A stretch of DNA of 6,531 nucleotides from an uncultured Bacilli bacterium. GTDB taxonomy: Bacteria; Bacillota_I; Bacilli_A; RF39; UBA660. Location of the stretch: positions 1 through 6,531 of the forward strand of contig CAOWNX010000041.1 of assembly GCA_948552115.1 (NCBI GenBank), in the 5' to 3' direction. The notes below the pieces were generated by a model. That model worked only from the letters and a program-made list of their open reading frames with translations. It did no database searches and had not been told where the DNA came from. How positions within the stretch are numbered: position 1 is the first letter of the stretch; every line of letters begins with the position of its first letter. The position numbers were made by a program, and so were the translations under genes. This document shows, piece by piece, positions 1 to 5,740 of the stretch.

Positions 1-2025
1 TTTATCAATATAGTCTTTTACCATATTTTTTGTAACTCGTTCGTAGGGAACAATAGCATCAAATCTACCTAAGAATTCTTTGGATAATATTTCTTCTAAA
101 TCGCCATTTCCTGATGAGATAAATCCTACTTTATTTTTGATTTCTAAATTTGATGTCATAAAGATTAATGTTTTATCAAAGTGTATCTGTTCTCCCAAAG
201 AGTCTGTAATGAATCCTTCGTCTAATATTTGAAGAAATAAGTTCCAAATTCTTGGACTTGCTTTTTCTAATTCATCGACTAAAATGATGCGATAAGGATT
301 TTCTTTTAATTTTTGAAAGATAAATGGTTCGCCATAACCAACGTACCCCCCTGGTGTTCCAATCAGTTTATGAATGGAAGTTTCTAAAGTGTATTCACTC
401 ATATCCAAACGAATCATATTTTCCATACTTCCATAAATGGATGAGATTTGTTTTACGGTTTCGGTTTTTCCTACTCCAGTTGGTCCCATTAAAAGGAATG
501 ATAACGGTCTTCTTTGATTTTCTTTTTTTTGATTTAATATTTTCATAATCTTTGTAATTGCTGATGTTTGACCAATAATTTTTTCATTTAATGTGGATTC
601 AATTTGATTTAACAGTTCTTTTTGATTTTGTAAAAGTGGAATGCCTGTTTTCTTTTCTAATACTTCTAGAATATCCAAAGTTTCCATTTTTAAGTATTTT
701 TTCTTGTCTTTTGGGGTTTGATGAGTTATTTTTGCTTCTCGCTTTTTTAACATTAAGGCTTCTTCAAATTTTCCCTCTCGTATTAATTGTTCTTTTTCAG
801 GAATTATTTTTTCCAAACGATGCGAATTTTTGATTATTAAATTTCTTTTGGATTTCATTTTTACTTTGGCACAAACAGAATCTAATAGTTCTAATGATTT
901 GTCTGGGTTTTGTCTACCAAAAATATATTGATCGGCATAGTCTATGATTTCTTCAATATTTTGGGTTGATATTTTTACATGGTGATGATTTTCGTATTCT
1001 TTTTTTACTTTGGAAAGGATTTCTTTGGTTTCTTCTTTGGTAGGTTCTTGTAATTTAATGATTTCAAATCTTCTTTCGAGTGCTTTATCTTTTTCAATGT
1101 ATTTATAATATTCTTCTGTAGTTGTGGCACCAATACATTTTAGTTCCCCGCGAGCAAGATATGGTTTTAGAATGTCACTTGCATTGATAGCTCCTTCTGC
1201 TCCTCCAGCATTTACAATGGAATGAATTTCATCGATAAAGAGAATGATATTTTTGTTTTCAATGACTTCCCGAATTAGTTTGGTAAGTCGTTCTTCAAAT
1301 TCTCCACGATATTTTGTTCCAGCAACTAAGGAACCCATTTCAATCATAACAATTTCTTTTTCTTGTAGTTCTTCAGGAACGTTTCCTTTTTTAATTCTTC
1401 TTACAAGTTCTTCTACAAGAGCAGTTTTTCCAACTCCCGCTTTTCCAACCAGTAGGGGATTGTTTTTCTTTCTGCGTAGTAATGTTTCAATCATCATTTC
1501 CATTTCTTTGTTTCGTCCAATGACTTGTTCTGATTCATTGATGGTATCATTTAAAACTATACCTATTTTATAAATTTCTAAGTTTCCACGATTTTCTTTT
1601 TTGTTTTTCTTTTGTTTTAAGGAATCGTAGAGTTCGTCTAGGTCAATATCCATACTCATCATGATACGGATGGCAATTCCTTCTCCCTCTTCTAGTAAGG
1701 CTAGAAAAAGATGCTCTTCGGTTACTTTCCCTTTATTATTTTCTTCGGCATCGGATAAGGCGAGTTCTAAAATTCTTCTTAGTAATGGGGTATATAAAAT
1801 CAGTTCTTGTACTTTACTTGCACTTCCAATAATACGAATTAGTTCTTCTTTAAAATTATCATAGGTAAGTCCTAAACTTTTTAATTTACTTGTCAGTTTT
1901 GATTCTTTTTTTAGTATGGCTAGTAGTAAGTGTTCACTTCCTACATAGGGATGTCTTAAACTTTCTCTTTCTTGTTCAGCAGTTTCTAATATCTCTGATA
2001 CTTCAAATCCAAAATTGTGAAACAT
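1..2025 (-). CDS. clpC: ClpC-type AAA+ unfoldase (ATPase subunit of Clp protease), 3' end cut off by window edge
   Basis: This is a Hsp100/Clp unfoldase that would use ATP to unfold cytosolic proteins and thread them into ClpP. The frame is open for 675 codons from ATG at 2025 to the left edge. From comparison with ClpC, roughly 110 C-terminal residues are missing. Domain order: a double Clp_N repeat (about 1-140, with SEHLLLAIL near 30 and EEHLFLALL near 104). Then AAA+ domain 1 has Walker A GKAGVGKT (194-201), pore loop KYRGEFEER (238-246), Walker B ILFIDE (261-266), sensor IGATT and ERRF. A short middle segment with a UVR-like stretch (about 415-433) precedes AAA+ domain 2, which has Walker A GPTGVGKT (514-521), GYVGY pore loop (560-564), Walker B ILVDE (581-585) and FLGRFD (651-656). 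The short, UVR-like middle segment and the VGF loop (633-635), where ClpP docks, favour ClpC over ClpB. The start is fixed by AGGAGGA just upstream. No CtsR or CIRCE operator is visible. Confidence 0.93.
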   Translation of the reverse strand, partial: MFHNFGFEVSEILETAEQERESLRHPYVGSEHLLLAILKKESKLTSKLKSLGLTYDNFKEELIRIIGSASKVQELILYTPLLRRILELALSDAEENNKGKVTEEHLFLALLEEGEGIAIRIMMSMDIDLDELYDSLKQKKNKKENRGNLEIYKIGIVLNDTINESEQVIGRNKEMEMMIETLLRRKKNNPLLVGKAGVGKTALVEELVRRIKKGNVPEELQEKEIVMIEMGSLVAGTKYRGEFEERLTKLIREVIENKNIILFIDEIHSIVNAGGAEGAINASDILKPYLARGELKCIGATTTEEYYKYIEKDKALERRFEIIKLQEPTKEETKEILSKVKKEYENHHHVKISTQNIEEIIDYADQYIFGRQNPDKSLELLDSVCAKVKMKSKRNLIIKNSHRLEKIIPEKEQLIREGKFEEALMLKKREAKITHQTPKDKKKYLKMETLDILEVLEKKTGIPLLQNQKELLNQIESTLNEKIIGQTSAITKIMKILNQKKENQRRPLSFLLMGPTGVGKTETVKQISSIYGSMENMIRLDMSEYTLETSIHKLIGTPGGYVGYGEPFIFQKLKENPYRIILVDELEKASPRIWNLFLQILDEGFITDSLGEQIHFDKTLIFMTSNLEIKNKVGFISSGNGDLEEILSKEFLGRFDAIVPYERVTKNMVKDYIDK

Positions 2026-2029
2026 AATT

Positions 2030-2038
2030 CTCCTCCTT
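2030..2038 (-). promoter_or_regulatory. Ribosome binding site of clpC
   Basis: On the minus strand AAGGAGGAG stands four bases before the ATG at 2025. It is a near-perfect match to the 16S rRNA tail and decides the start of the Clp ATPase. Confidence 0.85.
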
Positions 2039-2054
2039 AGTTTATTCTATGAAG

Positions 2055-2085
2055 ATTATGTAAGAAGAGAAGAATTTTTATGCAA
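2055..2085 (-). promoter_or_regulatory. Possible weak sigma-A promoter of clpC
   Basis: On the minus strand TTGCAT (2085-2080) is followed after 19 bases by CATAAT (2060-2055), a five-of-six match to the -10 consensus. The spacing is longer than the usual 17 and the -35 match is poor. An alternative -10, TAGAAT at 2049-2044, has no good -35. A promoter is expected here because a hairpin with terminator character lies just upstream. No CtsR heptad repeat and no CIRCE inverted repeat is seen in the 88-base gap. Confidence 0.3.
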
Positions 2086-2086
2086 G

Positions 2087-2115
2087 AAAAAATGACATTT
2101 CTTTCTGTCATTTTT
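2087..2115 (-). terminator. Rho-independent terminator after the transporter gene
   Basis: Read on the minus strand, AAAAATGACA and TGTCATTTTT form a perfect 10-bp stem (2115-2106 with 2097-2088) around an 8-base loop. The 3' arm ends in a run of six T. The hairpin overlaps the TAA of the transporter and lies about 60 bases before the clpC start, so it should separate the two transcripts. The TGACA/TGTCA dyad could also be a protein-binding site, but the T-run makes a terminator the simpler reading. Confidence 0.75.
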
Positions 2116-3535
2116 AAATATAAGTAAGTAATGCAAAAATTACAAGTAAGCATACAAGCATTCCAAGTAGGAATTTCCAGATATATGCAAACCATTTTTT
2201 GTATGGAATATCACAGTAAGATAGTCCAAGCATTAACACGATACTTGTTGGTGTAAACATGCTTACTAATCCATTAATTGTAACATAAATCACATAAGCA
2301 ATATTGAATGATGCACCTTCATAGGTAGCAAGTAAGTTTCCTACTGCATATCCAGTATAACCAAAGTCGATATGGAATAGAGAAGAAATACTAGCTGCTA
2401 AAGTTGAAGTAAATGGATTAAAGTTTTCTCCAGCAATCCAACTGACGATTGTAGGTACTACTGGACTCCAATACATGAATACGAAAATCATATAAATTAG
2501 TAACATGATTCCTACTGGTTTCATCATCTTTTTTACGCCATCATAGATTCCTTCGATTAAATTATCAAAGTTAATGTGGTAAATGATAGCTGTAATGAGT
2601 AGTACAATTCCCATAATAATAACCATATGATATAATTGCCATTCTCCAAATGCTGCAGCATTAGTTCCTAAAATGTATGAGAAAATTTGATGTTCTGCAA
2701 CTTCAAATTCCATTAACCAAGCATGGAATTCTGAGAAAATTGTTATGTTAAAATTTCCAGCCCAATTTACATATCCTAATATTGCGAATATTAATAATAC
2801 TAGGAATCCGAGTACCATTGGCCAAGCTTTGGACGTTTTTTTCTTTGGTTCTTCTACGACAAATAAATCATTTTCGCTATCTTTTTTCTCGTTCTTTGAT
2901 GAAAGAACTTTTCTTGCATGAGTAATATTAAAGAAGTTAAATAGGATAAATGCCAGTAGTAGAATTCCTCCACGAACTGCAAGTTCTACTTTTACATTGG
3001 TGGTAGAATAGTACGTTAAGTAATTTACGAAACTGATTAATCCTTCCGTTCCATAGGTAGCTCCAAGTACTCCAATTAACATGCTTCCAAAAGTTGACAC
3101 GAACGCAGTCATATTATCTAGTCCCATTTTCTTTAAGACATGTATTAGAAATGGAATAAATAATACGACTACAAAAATATTCGTGGTAATGGATGTGAAT
3201 CCAGCTACTAATAATGATGTAATTAGTAAAAATGGTATTTCTCTTCCTTTTAGATTTTTGGAAAGTTTTTCTACTAATTTTTTATATCCTTCTGCACGTA
3301 TCATTACACCATAGAAAGCTCCTACAAGTATGACAAATACAAGTTGTTGTAAGAAGAAACTTACACTCATCATTCCACTTAAGAAGAAATCTACAATACC
3401 AGTTCTTGCTAATTGTCCATCAATCGTACCTGTTTGATAAACACCGCTTGGAACAATCCATGTTAGTACTATGGTAATTACAAGGGCAATTAATACTAAT
3501 TTTACAAGATCATGTTTTTCAAAAAATTTTTTCAT
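2114..3535 (-). CDS. DcuC/YfcC-family membrane transporter (ion transporter superfamily), substrate unknown
   Basis: This 473-residue protein is strongly hydrophobic, with about a dozen likely membrane segments, for example near 11-29, 61-79, 101-135, 186-203, 237-256, 301-319, 338-357, 412-432 and 448-470. A short basic start (MKKFFEKHD) leads into the first helix. The sequence TWIVPSGVYQTG (25-36) resembles the T-W-x-x-P-x-G-x-Y/F entry of YfcC-type proteins. The C-terminal FTPTSIVLMLGL (427-438) followed by IPYKKW (443-448) matches the P-T-S then hydrophilic-loop pattern at the end of that family. A charged cytoplasmic loop (about 208-236) divides the protein into two halves, as in DcuC relatives. 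Family members are proposed to move dicarboxylates, amino acids or other organic acids; nothing here fixes the substrate. The gene has its own promoter, an excellent ribosome binding site and a terminator, so it is probably transcribed alone. Confidence 0.75.
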   Translation of the reverse strand: MKKFFEKHDLVKLVLIALVITIVLTWIVPSGVYQTGTIDGQLARTGIVDFFLSGMMSVSFFLQQLVFVILVGAFYGVMIRAEGYKKLVEKLSKNLKGREIPFLLITSLLVAGFTSITTNIFVVVLFIPFLIHVLKKMGLDNMTAFVSTFGSMLIGVLGATYGTEGLISFVNYLTYYSTTNVKVELAVRGGILLLAFILFNFFNITHARKVLSSKNEKKDSENDLFVVEEPKKKTSKAWPMVLGFLVLLIFAILGYVNWAGNFNITIFSEFHAWLMEFEVAEHQIFSYILGTNAAAFGEWQLYHMVIIMGIVLLITAIIYHINFDNLIEGIYDGVKKMMKPVGIMLLIYMIFVFMYWSPVVPTIVSWIAGENFNPFTSTLAASISSLFHIDFGYTGYAVGNLLATYEGASFNIAYVIYVTINGLVSMFTPTSIVLMLGLSYCDIPYKKWFAYIWKFLLGMLVCLLVIFALLTYI

Positions 3536-3540
3536 TCTTT

Positions 3541-3549
3541 ACCTCCTCC
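3541..3549 (-). promoter_or_regulatory. Ribosome binding site of the transporter gene
   Basis: GGAGGAGGT on the minus strand ends five bases before the ATG at 3535. It is strong and correctly spaced, and fixes the start. Confidence 0.85.
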
Positions 3550-3555
3550 ATACAA

Positions 3556-3584
3556 ATTATATCATAAACACTTGCAAATAAAAG
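3556..3584 (-). promoter_or_regulatory. Extended -10 promoter of the transporter gene
   Basis: On the minus strand TGATATAAT (3564-3556) is a perfect TATAAT preceded by the TGn extended -10 element. The -35 position at 17-bp spacing reads CTTTTA (3584-3579) and is weak, which is usual when an extended -10 is present. Transcription would begin near 3551-3549, giving a leader of only about 15 bases that is mostly ribosome binding site. Confidence 0.65.
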
Positions 3585-3620
3585 TTTTTTATTGGTATTT
3601 TTTATGAAAAATTTGTGAAA

Positions 3621-4463
3621 TTATGGAAGTTTTTGTTCCTTTTTCTTTTCTTCTGTTTTGTATTTGATTTTGTCATAAATTATTTTTTTAATTTCTTGAA
3701 ATTCTTCTATTTTAAAATCTGGTACTAATTTTTTTGTAATACTTTTTTTCCATGGAGTTACTTTACTAAGAAGTTGTCGACTTTGAGATTTTGAAGAATT
3801 TTTATATTGTACTAGGATACTCGTGATTTCTGCTTTTTTTGCACATTCTATATCTTTGGCAATGTTATCTCCAACTAAAAACATATTTTCTTTTTTTAAA
3901 TGATAGTCTTTTTTGATTTCGTTGATTGTATATGGAGAAGGTTTGCTCTTATTGGAAGGAAGAATTATCATATTTGATAAAAACTTCACATCCTTTACAT
4001 GCAAATTTATTTTATCTTTTGTTACATAAATTTTATCAAAGATATTTTCGATATGGCATTTCTTTAACCTGTGATGAACGAAAAAGGGGTAAGCATCCGA
4101 AAGTGCAAATATTTTTATTTGATTTTGTTTCGCCCAAATTAAAGTATTTTTGACGGTTGGATATAATTTTAATTCTTTATTGAAGTTTTGAAAAAATATC
4201 TCTAGCGATTTTTTTTGAATTCTTTTTCTTTGATCTTTCTGAATCGTTAAATATTTCCAAAATTCTAATTCGTAAACAGCGTACAATACTTCTACTTCTC
4301 CATATTTTAAAAAAACTTTTTTAAACTTATTTTCAATTTTTTTCTTTGTTAATGGAACAAATTTAGAAATATAGTCTATTTGAGCATTTAAGCCAGAAGC
4401 ATAGGCATCCATCCAATTATATAATGTATTGTCTAAATCTAATATCAAGGCTATTTTATTCAT
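3621..4463 (-). CDS. HAD-superfamily hydrolase (subfamily I, phosphatase-like)
   Basis: This predicted cytosolic phosphatase has 280 residues. All four HAD motifs are present: motif I DLDNTLY (9-15, nucleophile D9 and acid/base D11), motif II ALSDAY (120-125, S122), motif III lysine in NKSKPSPY (K174), and motif IV GDNIAKD (198-204, D199 and D204). A helical cap lies between motif I and motif II (about 16-100), as in the phosphoglycolate-phosphatase/YjjG type of subfamily I. The motif III lysine is reached only after an extra stretch (about 150-170). A basic segment (about 221-246) precedes the usual closing P-D-F...I-E-E-F helix, and the protein ends in a lysine-rich tail. It starts one base after the stop of the preceding gene, with AAAGGAAGAA (4477-4468) as ribosome binding site inside that gene, so the two are probably coupled. 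The substrate cannot be predicted. Confidence 0.85.
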   Translation of the reverse strand: MNKIALILDLDNTLYNWMDAYASGLNAQIDYISKFVPLTKKKIENKFKKVFLKYGEVEVLYAVYELEFWKYLTIQKDQRKRIQKKSLEIFFQNFNKELKLYPTVKNTLIWAKQNQIKIFALSDAYPFFVHHRLKKCHIENIFDKIYVTKDKINLHVKDVKFLSNMIILPSNKSKPSPYTINEIKKDYHLKKENMFLVGDNIAKDIECAKKAEITSILVQYKNSSKSQSRQLLSKVTPWKKSITKKLVPDFKIEEFQEIKKIIYDKIKYKTEEKKKEQKLP

Positions 4464-4464
4464 T

Positions 4465-5013
4465 TTATTCTTCCTTTAACCATATTGCGTATGGAGGAAC
4501 TAATGTTGCTGAATAAACGGAAATTTGTGGAGAGTCTGTATGGAATTTTTGATTTAATTGAGCAAACGATTTATTGATGCGAAAGCGTAAGTGTTTATCT
4601 AAGGGTTGACCATTATTTTTACCACTCACTACCGTATAATCTGAAAGTTTTATTGTGGTTTTTTTCATATTTTTAGCAACAAATGAATATTGTGCTCCTT
4701 GTAGTTGTACTGGTTTGGAAAAATTTTGGAAATTTATATTGTCTGTAGAATATTTTTTTATAAATCCTATATTGGATTCATAAGAACTTTTTGTTTCTAA
4801 TAAAATTAAAGTTGGCTCTTCTTGATATGTTTCTTTTGCCCATTTACAAAATTCTTGGGTTTTTTTGGGGGTACAAAATACTCCGGAGTATCCCCAAAAA
4901 TGAACTTTATGTTCTTGTTGTTCTTTTTGTTTGGATAATATAATTTCTTCTAATGACATTTTGTTGTGGGGTCCAACTTTCATTATAATGATTGCTTTTG
5001 GTTTTTTTGTCAT
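4465..5013 (-). CDS. Conserved-looking protein of unknown function (KVGPH...FWGYSGVFC)
   Basis: I do not recognise a named family for this 182-residue soluble protein. It has no signal peptide or membrane segment. Motif-like blocks are KVGPH (12-16), SLEEI (20-24), FWGYSGVFC (39-47), TKSSYES (74-80) and LDKHLRFRINKSF (138-150), followed by a probable C-terminal strand SVYSATLVPPYAIWL. The glycine/aromatic block and the exact spacing suggest a real compact alpha/beta fold. Two cysteines (47, 56) are too few to argue for a metal site. I prefer the ATG at 5013 because GGTGAG (5023-5018) sits four bases before it. A TTG at 5031 would add six residues (MFLVRK), but it lies at the foot of a hairpin and has no good ribosome binding site. 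The gene follows a WYL regulator and is followed after one base by the HAD gene, suggesting a joint function for this protein and the HAD enzyme. Confidence 0.75.
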   Translation of the reverse strand: MTKKPKAIIIMKVGPHNKMSLEEIILSKQKEQQEHKVHFWGYSGVFCTPKKTQEFCKWAKETYQEEPTLILLETKSSYESNIGFIKKYSTDNINFQNFSKPVQLQGAQYSFVAKNMKKTTIKLSDYTVVSGKNNGQPLDKHLRFRINKSFAQLNQKFHTDSPQISVYSATLVPPYAIWLKEE

Positions 5014-5017
5014 TTTT

Positions 5018-5023
5018 CTCACC
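5018..5023 (-). promoter_or_regulatory. Ribosome binding site that decides the start of the unknown gene
   Basis: GGTGAG on the minus strand is followed by four A and then ATG at 5013. It comes directly after the T-rich tail of the upstream hairpin, so hairpin folding could influence access to it. Confidence 0.55.
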
Positions 5024-5056
5024 AAAAACAAAATACCACTTAATGCGGCGGTATTT
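5024..5056 (-). terminator. Hairpin with T-rich tail between the WYL regulator and the unknown gene (terminator or attenuator)
   Basis: On the minus strand AAATACCGC (5056-5048) pairs with GTGGTATTT (5039-5031) in nine base pairs with one G-U, around an eight-base loop. The tail reads TTGTTTTT. This has the form of an intrinsic terminator for the WYL gene, whose TAA is nine bases upstream of the stem. No clear promoter is seen between the hairpin and the next gene, so expression of that gene and the HAD gene may depend on read-through. The dyad could instead be an operator. Confidence 0.6.
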
Positions 5057-5064
5057 GGTCTATT

Positions 5065-5691
5065 TTAAAATTTTATATTGATTTCTTTGGGATTAAATTT
5101 TTCTTTTAATATTTCGCAGGATTGAATTCGTTTTAAATGAAATTGCCGTAAGTCATCTTTTTCTTCCCAATAGGAGGAAATCCACCATTCATTTTGAAAT
5201 AAGTAAAGTCCTAGAGGGTATATAGTGCGTATAGATACTCCATGTTGTAAATTATAATATTTTATTTTTAATTTCTGTTCATTTCTTAAGGCATAGGAAA
5301 TTTGGTTATAGATTTGTTTTTCTAAATTATCAGTTAGTAAATGCTTTGTTTTCTTTTCTTCTTTTTGAATGGTGGCCATCATTTTATTATAAATATTTTT
5401 GATTTCTTCTTTTAAAGTTGCATCAGAAATATAATTGGTTGCTTTTTTTAGTGAAGTAACATCTTTTTCATTGAAGTATAAAATTGGTAAATGAATCGAG
5501 GTATTTAATACATATCCACCATAAGGTCCTCTTATGGTATCAAGATAAATTCCTGCTTCTTCTAAAAATAATTTATATTCACGTATTACTCTTGGAGATA
5601 CTTCTAAATTTTCCGCTAATTCTTTTATACTATATTTTCGACCATTTTGTAGAAGTTCTACCATGGTAATTAAGTTTGCTAATTTTGCCAT
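5065..5691 (-). CDS. Winged-helix/WYL-domain transcriptional regulator
   Basis: This 208-residue DNA-binding regulator has two parts. Residues 1-62 form an HTH_11-type winged helix: helix LITMVELLQNG, then SIKELAENLEVSPRVIREYKLFL with the recognition helix near 32-43, and the wing IRGPYGGYVL (53-62). The rest is a linker followed by a WYL domain (about 125-195), with the core strand YPLGLYLFQNEWWISSYW and the basic signature RQFHLKRI (182-189). The tripeptide that names the family is W-W-I here (169-171). WYL domains bind nucleic acid or small ligands and tune the attached DNA-binding domain. The protein is shorter than the usual 300 or so residues because it lacks most of the C-terminal extension. 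It starts 28 bases after lysS with only a weak GAG-type ribosome binding site. It may control itself and the two genes that follow; this is inferred from position only. Confidence 0.85.
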   Translation of the reverse strand: MAKLANLITMVELLQNGRKYSIKELAENLEVSPRVIREYKLFLEEAGIYLDTIRGPYGGYVLNTSIHLPILYFNEKDVTSLKKATNYISDATLKEEIKNIYNKMMATIQKEEKKTKHLLTDNLEKQIYNQISYALRNEQKLKIKYYNLQHGVSIRTIYPLGLYLFQNEWWISSYWEEKDDLRQFHLKRIQSCEILKEKFNPKEINIKF

Positions 5692-5705
5692 ATTACTCTA
5701 TTTTT

Positions 5706-5740
5706 GAAAAAAGAAACTTTTAATCTTCGTTTCTTTCTTC
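5706..5740 (-). terminator. AT-rich hairpin at the end of lysS, probable weak terminator
   Basis: On the minus strand GAAGAAAGAAAC (5740-5729) pairs with GTTTCTTTTTTC (5717-5706) over 12 positions with one G-U, around an 11-base loop that contains the lysS stop codon. The only T-run lies within the 3' arm, and the stem is A-T rich, so termination may be partial. That would let some transcription continue into the WYL gene 28 bases downstream of lysS. Confidence 0.4.

Noticed and set aside
324..1864. Several open frames of 67-109 codons on the plus strand
   Set aside because: They lie antisense within the continuous Clp ATPase frame, have low-complexity Phe/Leu/Ser-rich translations, and lack ribosome binding sites.
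2026..2113. CtsR or CIRCE operator upstream of clpC
   Set aside because: No AGTCAAA-type direct heptad and no GCACTC...GAGTGC inverted repeat is present in this gap.
3567..3590. Imperfect inverted repeat AAACACTT/AAGTTTTT between the HAD and transporter genes
   Set aside because: It has only eight positions with one mismatch and no T-run on the minus strand, so it is neither a convincing terminator for the HAD gene nor a clear operator.
3081..4153. Plus-strand open frames opposite the transporter and HAD genes
   Set aside because: The minus-strand genes show clear family motifs through these stretches; the plus-strand products match nothing and have no start signals.
5014..5031. TTG at 5031 as the start of the unknown gene
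   Set aside because: It lies at the 3' foot of the hairpin and has no good ribosome binding site, while ATG at 5013 has GGTGAG four bases upstream. It cannot be excluded without protein data.
5484..5669. Plus-strand frame of 61 codons opposite the WYL regulator
   Set aside because: It is opposite the winged helix coding region and is a shadow of it.
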